A DNA stretch of 10,646 nucleotides from Hyphomicrobium sp. GTDB taxonomy: Bacteria > Pseudomonadota > Alphaproteobacteria > Rhizobiales > Hyphomicrobiaceae. The stretch covers positions 1 to 10,646 of the forward strand of contig JAICLG010000094.1 in assembly GCA_025927515.1 (NCBI GenBank), given 5' to 3'. Within the stretch, counting starts at the first letter, position 1. Each line of letters opens with the position of its first letter. A program made the translations under genes and the position numbers. The notes beneath the pieces are model-generated. The model did not search any database, was not told the DNA's origin, and saw only the letters and a program-made list of their open reading frames with translations. Below, piece after piece: positions 1 through 6,392 of the stretch.

Positions 1-462
1 GCTAAGGCGGTCGCTTTCGGCGAAGCGCTGCGTCCTGATTTCAAGGTCTACATCAAGAACGTCATGGATAATGCCCGCGCCCTCGGTGAGGTGATGGTGC
101 AGAACGGTTTCGCGCTCGTCTCGGGCGGAACCGATACGCATCTTATTCTTGTCGATCTGCGTCCGAAGAAGCTCACGGGCACCAAGGCTGAAAAGTCGCT
201 CGGCCGCGCGCACATCACCTGCAACAAGAACGGCATTCCGTTCGACCCCGAGAAGCCGATGGTGACCTCAGGCATCCGTCTCGGTTCGCCCGCCGGAACG
301 ACGCGCGGCTTCGGCGTCGCCGAGTTCCAGGAGATCGGCCGTCTCATCACGGAAGTTCTCGATGGTCTCGCGAAGAACGGCGAAGAAGGCAACGCTGCGG
401 TCGAGGCCGCCGTCAAAGCCAAGGCGACGGCGCTTTGCGATCGTTTCCCGATCTACGCCTGA
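1..462 (+). CDS. glyA: Serine hydroxymethyltransferase, C-terminal 153 residues (5' end outside window)
   Basis: This is the 3' part of the gene for the PLP enzyme that interconverts serine and glycine while charging tetrahydrofolate with a one-carbon unit in the cytoplasm. The frame is open from the first base and ends with TGA at 460-462. Visible family signatures are SGGTDTHLILVDLR at fragment residues 41-54, the GRAHITCNKNGIPFDPEKP stretch at 68-86, and TSGIRLGSPAGTTRGFG at 89-105, whose Arg corresponds to the conserved substrate-carboxylate-binding Arg of the family. The PLP-binding lysine lies upstream of the window and cannot be checked. A hairpin terminator follows within 40 bases, so glyA probably ends its own transcription unit, although it sits directly upstream of nrdR as in many alphaproteobacteria. 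The identification is very secure. Confidence 0.96.
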   Translation, partial: AKAVAFGEALRPDFKVYIKNVMDNARALGEVMVQNGFALVSGGTDTHLILVDLRPKKLTGTKAEKSLGRAHITCNKNGIPFDPEKPMVTSGIRLGSPAGTTRGFGVAEFQEIGRLITEVLDGLAKNGEEGNAAVEAAVKAKATALCDRFPIYA

Positions 463-498
463 GCCGGTAAACCGGACAGTTCGTTCGAAAACGTTTAA

Positions 499-526
499 AA
501 GGCGCTCCGTGTACGGGGCGCCTTTG
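499..526 (+). terminator. Probable intrinsic terminator after glyA
   Basis: A 9-bp stem (502-510 with 515-523, one G-T wobble) closes a TGTA tetraloop. It is flanked by AAA at 499-501 and TTT at 524-526, which extend the stem to 12 bp. The stem is GC-rich, but the T tract is short (TTTGTCGT), so termination may be incomplete. The run of A before the stem means it could also work in the reverse direction. The rest of the 463-698 gap holds the nrdR ribosome binding site; I could not place a promoter in it with confidence. Confidence 0.6.
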
Positions 527-698
527 TCGTATCGACGGGGAGATTTGTGCGAAGCGAGAGTATTGGTGGAACGCCGCCCCGCAGCACTTCCTCTTTGTCG
601 AGAAACCGTTCACACAGAGGATGCCTTTTGCCGCGTGGTGGCGATCAAGTTCCAATGTCCGAGCTCCAAGAGCCGAGCACCAAAGCAAGGAGTGAGCG

Positions 699-1223
699 AT
701 GCGCTGTCCGTTTTGCGGAAGCGAGGATAGCCAGGTAAAGGATAGCCGGCCGTCGGATGAAAACGCAGCCATCCGCAGAAGACGCGTATGCTCCGACTGC
801 GGCGGCCGCTTTACGACATTCGAGCGTGTTCAGCTCCGCGAGCTGACCGTCGTCAAGCGTTCGGGCCGAAAAGTGCTGTTCGACCGCGACAAGCTTTCGA
901 AGTCGATTTCCGTGGCGCTCCGCAAGCGGCCTATCGAGCCGGAACGTATCGACAGGCTGGTTTCCGGCCTCGTCCGTCAGCTTGAGAGTTCCGGCGAAAC
1001 TGAGATCACCTCCGCCGAGATCGGCGAACTGGTCATGGGCGCCCTGCGCGAACTCGATCCCGTTGCCTATGTTCGCTTCGCGTCCGTCTATCGCGACTTC
1101 CGCGACACTGCCGATTTCCACGCGGTGCTGCGCGATCTGGCCGCCGACTCGCGTGAACGCCTCGATCTCGGCGAGCGTTTCGGAGCGGAAATTGACGAGC
1201 CCGTGAGCCAGAAGAAGCACTAG
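699..1223 (+). CDS. nrdR: Transcriptional repressor NrdR
   Basis: NrdR is a zinc-ribbon/ATP-cone repressor that senses ATP and dATP and turns down ribonucleotide reductase genes by binding NrdR boxes. The 174-residue product begins with the zinc ribbon MRCPFCGSED, with cysteine pairs C3/C6 and C31/C34. The basic stretch IRRRRVC lies between them. The ATP-cone domain follows from about residue 49 to 139, ending in the family motif VAYVRFASVYRDF (122-134). Length and layout are normal for the family. The start is fixed by the N-terminal zinc ribbon and by a strong AAGGAG at 687-692, six bases before the ATG. The stop is five bases from ribD, so nrdR is probably the first gene of the rib-nusB-thiL run. 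This nrdR-rib-nusB-thiL arrangement is also known from gammaproteobacteria. No NrdR box was recognised next to the gene. Confidence 0.96.
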   Translation: MRCPFCGSEDSQVKDSRPSDENAAIRRRRVCSDCGGRFTTFERVQLRELTVVKRSGRKVLFDRDKLSKSISVALRKRPIEPERIDRLVSGLVRQLESSGETEITSAEIGELVMGALRELDPVAYVRFASVYRDFRDTADFHAVLRDLAADSRERLDLGERFGAEIDEPVSQKKH

Positions 1224-1228
1224 CAGCG

Positions 1229-2353
1229 ATGTCGGAGCCGAAAAGCAGCGCATTCGACGCCGAGATGATGGCGATCGCGCTCCGCATGGCCGAGCGCGGC
1301 CTTGGGGCTACGATGCCCAACCCGTCCGTCGGTGCCGTCATCGCAGACGAGACGACCGGCGAAGTGCTTTCGCGTGGCGTAACGGCCCGGGGCGGGCGGC
1401 CGCACGCCGAGACGGGCGCTATCGCAGTCGCTGGCGAACGAGCCCGCGGCGCCACGATCTACGTGACGCTCGAACCTTGCTCGCATCACGGGCGTACGGG
1501 GCCATGCGCAGATGCGATCATCGCCGCAGGCCTGAAACGTGCTGTCGTCGCGATCGAGGATCCTGATCCTCGTGTTTCCGGGCGCGGCCTCGACCGTTTG
1601 CGCGACGCCGGAATCGCAGTTGTGCGCGGCGTTGGGGCTGCCCAAGCCCGGCAGATCACGCGCGGCCATATCGTGCGCATAACGGAACGGCGGCCACTCG
1701 CAACATTGAAATTAGCGCTCGATTCAGCAGGTGAAATCGCGCGCGGCGACGGCGTATCGCCTGTCTGGGTCACAGGTGAAATGTCTCGGGCGCACGGCAT
1801 GTTGCTCCGCGCCCGGTTCGACGCCATTCTGGTCGGCAGAGCAACGGTTCACGACGACGACCCGGAGCTGACGTGCCGCCTTCCGGGTCTTCTCGACCGC
1901 TCGCCCATTCGTCTTGTCCTAGCACGCTCGCTCGACGTACCGATCGGCGCGAAGCTCATTCGAAGCGCCACCAGCACGCCGACATGGGTCATGACCGCGC
2001 CCGAAAGCGATCCTGCCAAGCGCGCGCAACTGGCGTCGCACGGAGCCGAAGTTCACGACGTCGGTGTTGTTTCCGGCGAGCTCTGGCTGCCCTCGATCAT
2101 GGAGGCGCTCGTGGCGCGCGGCGTGACACGCCTCCTCGTCGAAGGCGGCCCGCGCATATGGCGTGCTTTCGCGGACGCTTCGCTCGTCGATGAGGTCATC
2201 CTCTACATGGCGGGCGCGCCCACCGATGATGAGGCTATGACAGCGATCGCGCGCCATCTCGGCCCTGTGTCGCTTTCGCTCGTCGACCGGCGGATCATGG
2301 GAAGTGATACGATGTGGCGGCTTCTCCACGTCACGCATAAGGAAGGACGCTAG
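1229..2353 (+). CDS. ribD: Bifunctional riboflavin biosynthesis deaminase/reductase RibD
   Basis: RibD carries out the second and third steps of riboflavin synthesis: deamination of the pyrimidinone 5'-phosphate and NADPH-dependent reduction of its ribosyl side chain. The 374-residue protein has both usual domains. The N-terminal deaminase (about 1-145) carries the zinc site HAE at 59-61 and TLEPCSHHGRTGPC at 80-93, giving ligands H59, C84 and C93 with catalytic E61. The C-terminal reductase (about 155-374) shows KLALDSAG near 161-168, DDDPELT at 209-215 and LVEGGP at 303-308. The ATG lies five bases after the nrdR stop without a strong ribosome binding site, which suggests translational coupling. 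The gene ends two bases before ribE. Length and motifs are complete, so both activities are expected. Confidence 0.95.
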   Translation: MSEPKSSAFDAEMMAIALRMAERGLGATMPNPSVGAVIADETTGEVLSRGVTARGGRPHAETGAIAVAGERARGATIYVTLEPCSHHGRTGPCADAIIAAGLKRAVVAIEDPDPRVSGRGLDRLRDAGIAVVRGVGAAQARQITRGHIVRITERRPLATLKLALDSAGEIARGDGVSPVWVTGEMSRAHGMLLRARFDAILVGRATVHDDDPELTCRLPGLLDRSPIRLVLARSLDVPIGAKLIRSATSTPTWVMTAPESDPAKRAQLASHGAEVHDVGVVSGELWLPSIMEALVARGVTRLLVEGGPRIWRAFADASLVDEVILYMAGAPTDDEAMTAIARHLGPVSLSLVDRRIMGSDTMWRLLHVTHKEGR

Positions 2354-2355
2354 AG

Positions 2356-2949
2356 ATGTTTACCGGGTTGATCACCGATGTCGGTGAGGTCATCGACAAA
2401 TCGGACGGCAAATTTACGCTGCGCACCGCCTATAAGCTGCGGACGGAGGATACCGGGCTGTCGATCTGCTGCGACGGAGTCTGCCTGACTGCGACCGCGA
2501 TAAAGCCGCTCAGCAGCGGATCCGAGTTTTCGGTGGACGTTTCCAACGAAACGTTGGCGAAGTCGACCCTGTCCAACTGGGTCCCCGGCAGCCGTGTCAA
2601 TTTGGAGCGATCGCTCAAGGTCGGCGACGAACTCGGCGGCCATATCGTCTCCGGCCACGTCGATGGCGTCGCCAAAATCGTCAGCATTACGCAGGACGGC
2701 CCCAGCAGGCGCATTCTTTTCGAAGCGCCCGAGCATCTTTCCCGATATATTGCGCCCAAGGGCTCAGTCGCGCTCGACGGCACGTCTTTGACGGTGAACG
2801 AGGTTGCGGAAACCCACTTCGGCGTCAATCTCATTCCGCATAGCTTGACGGTCACGACCTGGGGCGCGAAAAACCCCGGCGATCTGGTGAACCTCGAAGT
2901 GGACGTTTTTGCCCGCTACGTCGCTCGCCTCATGGAGTTTCGTATCTGA
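2356..2949 (+). CDS. ribE: Riboflavin synthase, alpha chain
   Basis: This enzyme converts two molecules of 6,7-dimethyl-8-ribityllumazine into riboflavin and the pyrimidinedione that lumazine synthase reuses. The 197-residue product has the internal duplication of the family. The first barrel starts MFTGLITDVGEV and carries SICCDGVCLT at 37-46. The second starts around GHIVSGHVDG (95-104) and carries GSVALDGTSLTVNEV at 136-150. The N-terminal MFTG is diagnostic and fixes the start. AAGGAAGGA at 2339-2347 is a good ribosome binding site inside the end of ribD. The stop TGA shares its A with the ATG of the next gene. The same enzyme is called ribC in Escherichia coli nomenclature. Confidence 0.95.
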   Translation: MFTGLITDVGEVIDKSDGKFTLRTAYKLRTEDTGLSICCDGVCLTATAIKPLSSGSEFSVDVSNETLAKSTLSNWVPGSRVNLERSLKVGDELGGHIVSGHVDGVAKIVSITQDGPSRRILFEAPEHLSRYIAPKGSVALDGTSLTVNEVAETHFGVNLIPHSLTVTTWGAKNPGDLVNLEVDVFARYVARLMEFRI

Positions 2950-4100
2950 TGTCGGGTTCGACCCATCTGCAGACAACACCGAGTGGCAGCGTTCTGTCGC
3001 CGATCGAGGAAATCGTCGAAGAGATGCAGAATGGCCGCATGGTCGTTCTCGTCGACGCCGAGGACCGCGAGAACGAGGGTGACCTCGTCATTCCTGCGCA
3101 GATGGCGACACCCGACGCGATCAATTTCATGGCCAAGCACGGCCGCGGACTGATTTGCCTCTCGTTGACGCAAGCTCGCGCCCACGAACTGCGCCTGGAC
3201 TTCATGGTGCGCACGAACGGCTCGCGCAATCGCACCGCCTTCACCCAGTCGATCGAGGCGCGCGAAGGTATCACGACGGGCATCTCTGCATTCGACCGCG
3301 CACGGACCATTGCCACGGCGATCGACCCGACGAAAGGCGCCAGCGACATCGTCTCGCCGGGTCACGTCTTTCCTCTCATTGCCCGCGAAGGCGGCGTCCT
3401 CGTCCGCGCCGGTCATACGGAGGCGTCGATCGATCTCGCGCGGCTCGCCGGGCTTAATCCCGCCGCCGTCATTTGCGAGGTGATGAACGACGACGGCACG
3501 ATGGCCCGCATGGCGGATCTGGCGCGCTTCGCCAAGGTGCACAATCTGAAGATTGGCGCCATCGAAGATCTGATCGCCTATCGCCTCAAGAATGACCGCA
3601 TCGTCAAGCGCGTCGCGCGGACGGAGGTCGAAACGTCGGTCGCCGGCAACTTCGAGCTTTACGTCTACGAAACGACTTCCGAACCCGCCGAGCATCTGGC
3701 GCTCGTGAAGGGCAACATCGCCAAGGGCGGCCCCGTTCTTGTGCGCGTGCATGCGATCAACATGCTGCGCGACATGCTCGGTATCGGCGGCATCGGCGAA
3801 AGCGGCACGGCGATCGAGCAGGCGATGCGCGAGATTGAGGCCGAGGGGCGCGGCGTCATTGTTCTGATCCGCGATTTGCGCCCGAAATCGGTGTCGAACT
3901 GGGTCGCGCGAGGCCAGTTGCCGGGCGCCGGGAGCGATCTCGGCAAAGAGCGCCGCCAGGTCGAGATCGGTATCGGCTCGCAAATTCTTTCTGACCTTGG
4001 CGTGAAGGACATGGTCCTTCTCACGACATCCCCGCAGCACGTCTATGTCGGTCTTGAAGCATTCGGGTTGCGCATCACCGGCACACGTAAAATCGAGTAG
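2949..4100 (+). CDS. ribB: 3,4-dihydroxy-2-butanone-4-phosphate synthase with degenerate RibA-like C-terminal domain (RibBX type)
   Basis: The N-terminal half (about 15-215) is a complete DHBP synthase, which makes the four-carbon precursor from ribulose 5-phosphate. It shows EDRENEGD at 38-45, GHVFPL at 138-143, GHTEAS at 155-160 and CEVMNDDGTMAR at 176-187. The C-terminal half (about 230-383) aligns with GTP cyclohydrolase II: VRVHAINMLRDMLG at 265-278, then EAEGRGVIVLIRDL at 297-310. The three zinc-binding cysteines of that enzyme are gone. The CX10CXC positions read N271, I282 and E284, and there is no cysteine anywhere after C176. GTP cyclohydrolase II activity is therefore not expected. 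Proteins of this kind have been described in Proteobacteria as RibBX. The frame is intact over 383 residues, so this is a maintained domain, not a frameshift remnant. The start overlaps the ribE stop by one base (TGATG). Confidence 0.93.
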   Translation: MSGSTHLQTTPSGSVLSPIEEIVEEMQNGRMVVLVDAEDRENEGDLVIPAQMATPDAINFMAKHGRGLICLSLTQARAHELRLDFMVRTNGSRNRTAFTQSIEAREGITTGISAFDRARTIATAIDPTKGASDIVSPGHVFPLIAREGGVLVRAGHTEASIDLARLAGLNPAAVICEVMNDDGTMARMADLARFAKVHNLKIGAIEDLIAYRLKNDRIVKRVARTEVETSVAGNFELYVYETTSEPAEHLALVKGNIAKGGPVLVRVHAINMLRDMLGIGGIGESGTAIEQAMREIEAEGRGVIVLIRDLRPKSVSNWVARGQLPGAGSDLGKERRQVEIGIGSQILSDLGVKDMVLLTTSPQHVYVGLEAFGLRITGTRKIE

Positions 4101-4107
4101 CAACGAC

Positions 4108-4611
4108 ATGGTTCAAAAATCAGAGAGCGCGCCTCAGCAGCATAAGAGCGCGCATCAACTTCGTGCGCACATTCTCATGATCGAAGCGCGCTACTACGAG
4201 GACATTTCCGATTTGCTCATCGAGGGCGTCATCGCCGAGTGCGAGAAACGCGGCATAACGTTCGAACATATCATCGTGCCCGGAGCGCTCGAAATTCCCC
4301 AGGTGCTTGCCGCAGCAGCCGCGGCGCGTGAGGCGGGCCGAATGACATTTGATGGTGCGGTCGCGCTCGGATGCGTCATCAGAGGCGAAACGGCGCACTA
4401 TGATGTCGTCTGCGATAATGCCAATCACTGGCTGATGGAAACCGCAGTTCGAAAAGAGGTCCCGGTGGGTAACGCCATTCTGACCGTCGATACACATGCC
4501 CAGGCCGTGGCGCGCGCCGAGGGCGGCATCAAAGGCAAAGGCGGCGACGCCGTCCGCGCATGCGCGCGTCTCATCGAGGCGAAGCGCGCGTTCTGGGGGG
4601 CGTCCGCGTGA
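4108..4611 (+). CDS. ribH: 6,7-dimethyl-8-ribityllumazine synthase
   Basis: Lumazine synthase condenses the RibD-pathway pyrimidinedione with the RibB product, giving the substrate of riboflavin synthase. Motifs in the 167-residue product are HILMIEARYYEDI near 21-33, VPGALEIP at 57-64, ALGCVIRGETAHYD at 86-99 with the expected catalytic H98, and VPVGNAILTVDT at 118-129. The C-terminal end, KGKGGDAVRACARLIEAKR, resembles the RibH1-type enzymes of Rhizobiales more than the Escherichia coli form; this subtype is my inference. A longer in-frame start at 4045 would overlap ribB by 56 bases and add residues unlike the family. The ATG at 4108, seven bases after the ribB stop, is therefore preferred, although its ribosome binding site is weak. 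Confidence 0.93.
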   Translation: MVQKSESAPQQHKSAHQLRAHILMIEARYYEDISDLLIEGVIAECEKRGITFEHIIVPGALEIPQVLAAAAAAREAGRMTFDGAVALGCVIRGETAHYDVVCDNANHWLMETAVRKEVPVGNAILTVDTHAQAVARAEGGIKGKGGDAVRACARLIEAKRAFWGASA

Positions 4612-5108
4612 CGGCGAACGCAAAACCGAAAGCCGGAGAGATTACGGCACGCACCGCGGCCCGCATTGCCGCCGTGCAGGCCCTATATCAAATGGATCTC
4701 GCCGGAACCGACCTCAACGACGTCATCGCAGAGTTTTTCAATGACCGGTTTTCCGGCGACAATCGCGACGAGAAGCTCGCCGGTGCCGATCGCGTGTTTT
4801 TTGCCGACATTCTACGTGCCGTCGTCCGCCGCCAGCGCGAGATCGATCCGATAATCGACGAGCAGCTTGCAACGGGCTGGCGATTGGTGCGCGTTGACTC
4901 GATCCTGCGTGCCATCTTGCGCGGCGGCGTCGCCGAGCTTCTGGACCGCTATGATGTTCCGGCGCGCGTCGCGATCAGCGAATACGTCAACGTGGCCCGC
5001 GTTTTCTTCGATGAAGACGAGCCCCGCGTCGTTAACGGCATTCTCGACAAGCTCGCACGCCGCTTGCGGATGAGCGAGTTCGAGAAAAAACCCGCCACGC
5101 CGTCCTGA
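4608..5108 (+). CDS. nusB: Transcription antitermination factor NusB
   Basis: NusB binds boxA RNA together with NusE (S10) and supports antitermination, chiefly of rRNA operons. The product is all-helical in this family. Motifs seen are TARTAARIAAVQALYQMD (13-30) and the C-terminal signature ISEYVNVARVFFDEDE (123-138) followed by RVVNGILDKLARRLR (140-154). I place the start at GTG 4608, which overlaps the ribH stop as GTGA. It has a G-rich ribosome binding site at 4595-4600, seven bases upstream, and gives a normal 166-residue protein. An in-frame ATG at 4560 would add 16 residues read from inside ribH, with no family resemblance. The rib-nusB linkage is widely conserved. Confidence 0.93.
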   Translation: MTANAKPKAGEITARTAARIAAVQALYQMDLAGTDLNDVIAEFFNDRFSGDNRDEKLAGADRVFFADILRAVVRRQREIDPIIDEQLATGWRLVRVDSILRAILRGGVAELLDRYDVPARVAISEYVNVARVFFDEDEPRVVNGILDKLARRLRMSEFEKKPATPS

Positions 5109-5130
5109 AGCATCGGGGCAGGGCGACAAA

Positions 5131-6162
5131 GTGAAAGTCATGCCCAAGACGCCCTTTGACCACGGCGAGAACGGTTTGCGCGTCGAAAGCGAAAGCGATC
5201 TCGTGCAAACGTATCTCGCCCCGTTGGCAGCAGGTATGCCCGGCGCCTTCGGCCTGCGCGACGATGCGGCTGTCCTTCCGAACGAGCCGGGTAGCGATCT
5301 TGTATTCAGCAGCGATCCCATCGTCGCCGGGGTACATTTCTTTGCCGACGACCAGCCTCCCGACACTGCCTGGAAGGCTCTCGCAGTAAACGTTTCGGAC
5401 GTCGCGGCGAAGGGAGCCAAGCCCGTCGCGTACATATTGAATCTTGCGCTGCCCGAAGCGCCAAAGCGGACCTGGATGGCGGATTTCGCCCGCGGCTTGG
5501 CGGAGGCGCAAGCGGCTTTCGGCTGCCGCCTGATCGGCGGCGACACGGATCGCACGCCCGGGCCGCTGTCGATCGGCATAACGATGATCGCCTCGCTGCC
5601 GTCCGGCACCTTCGTTCCGCGCCATGCAGCCAAGCCAGGAGATCATGTCTTTGTTACCGGCACGATCGGCGACGCAGCGCTGGGACTCGCGCTTCGCCGC
5701 GATTCCTCGCTTTTCGATGCTGCGCTGACCGACGCGGATCGCAATTTTTTGCTTGGGCGATATCTGCGTCCCCAGCCTCGCATTGCGCTTGCTGAAAGTC
5801 TGCGAGCCCACGCAAGGGCAGCGTTGGATATTTCCGACGGCTTGCTCAAAGATCTGGCGCGGTTAGCCGAACCAGGCGGAATGGCGCTGCGTTTCGATGC
5901 GGTGCCGCTCTCGACCGCCACCCGCGCCGCGCTGTCCGCCGACCGTAGGCTGATCGATAAGATTCTCGGTGGCGGCGGCGATTACGAGCTTCTCGTGGCC
6001 GTTGCCCCGTCGGAAGCCAGCGCGTTCCAAGAAAGCGCTCAGCGAGCGGCGGTCGAAGTCTACGATCTCGGCATCTTGGAAGGCTCGAAAGTGGTGGTAT
6101 TGGACGCATCCGGGACGGAGTTGGAACTCCCGAAATCCGGCTACGATCACTTTTCTCGATGA
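5131..6162 (+). CDS. thiL: Thiamine-monophosphate kinase
   Basis: ThiL phosphorylates thiamine monophosphate to the cofactor thiamine diphosphate using ATP. The 343-residue protein belongs to the PurM/ThiL/HypE superfamily. In order it shows the metal-binding LRDDAAVL at 42-49, SSDPIVAGVHF at 60-70, AVNVSDVAAKGAKP at 85-98, GGDTDRT at 136-142, VFVTGTIGDAALGL at 173-186, ALDISDGLLKDLARLAE at 231-247 and GGGGDYELL at 280-288. All expected acidic metal and ATP residues appear present. I use GTG 5131, because the purine-rich GGGGCAGGG at 5115-5123 is well spaced for it. The in-frame ATG at 5140, three codons later, is a realistic alternative. The gene is 22 bases after nusB and is the last of the run. 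Confidence 0.93.
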   Translation: MKVMPKTPFDHGENGLRVESESDLVQTYLAPLAAGMPGAFGLRDDAAVLPNEPGSDLVFSSDPIVAGVHFFADDQPPDTAWKALAVNVSDVAAKGAKPVAYILNLALPEAPKRTWMADFARGLAEAQAAFGCRLIGGDTDRTPGPLSIGITMIASLPSGTFVPRHAAKPGDHVFVTGTIGDAALGLALRRDSSLFDAALTDADRNFLLGRYLRPQPRIALAESLRAHARAALDISDGLLKDLARLAEPGGMALRFDAVPLSTATRAALSADRRLIDKILGGGGDYELLVAVAPSEASAFQESAQRAAVEVYDLGILEGSKVVVLDASGTELELPKSGYDHFSR

Positions 6163-6309
6163 GCCCAGCCCGAGGGCAGGATTGCCACACAGTTATGCAT
6201 TTGTTGATGGAGCGGCGATGTGCAGGGCTTGGTAAAAGGTCACGCTTTGGCCATATCGTTCGTGCCACTTCCCGTGGCTGAAATAGCACGCGGCGTATGA
6301 CACCGCGCA

Positions 6310-6353
6310 GGGCGAAGCACAGGAATTTCGCCCGTGAAACGTTCATTTTTTTT
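6310..6353 (+). terminator. Possible weak terminator or attenuator upstream of the L,D-transpeptidase
   Basis: A perfect 7-bp stem, GGGCGAA at 6310-6316 with TTCGCCC at 6327-6333, encloses a 10-base loop. After it come a 4-bp mini-hairpin, TGAA at 6335-6338 with TTCA at 6342-6345, and directly then eight T residues (6346-6353). The main stem is 12 bases from the T tract and the second stem is weak, so this is not a classical terminator. It is the only candidate for ending the nrdR-thiL transcript before the next gene. The rest of 6163-6392 contains only short potential hairpins, such as GCCAC/GTGGC at 6264-6278, and no recognisable gene or promoter. Confidence 0.3.
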
Positions 6354-6392
6354 GAGATTTGCAAAAGCCACAGAGGGGGCGGGGCAAGCGGA

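Noticed and set aside
463..698. FMN riboswitch or NrdR box upstream of nrdR
   Set aside because: No conserved RFN blocks and no recognisable NrdR-box palindrome were seen. A TTGTCG at 595-600 has only a poor -10 (AGGATG) at 17-base spacing.
4045..4107. Upstream in-frame start for ribH
   Set aside because: It would add 21 residues encoded inside the end of ribB, with no similarity to lumazine synthases; the ATG at 4108 fits the gene boundary.
2916..4109. Long minus-strand open frame of 397 codons opposite ribB
   Set aside because: Its translation has no recognisable domain and is rich in Arg, Asp and His, typical of the antisense frame of a GC-rich gene. The plus strand encodes a clear RibB.
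4560..4607. Upstream ATG start for nusB
   Set aside because: The extra 16 residues come from within ribH. GTG 4608 has a ribosome binding site and the common GTGA stop-start overlap.
6322..6343. EcfG-type general stress promoter (GGAAT ... CGTT) before the L,D-transpeptidase
   Set aside because: The spacing is only 13 bases, against the usual 16-17, and the -35 lacks the final C.
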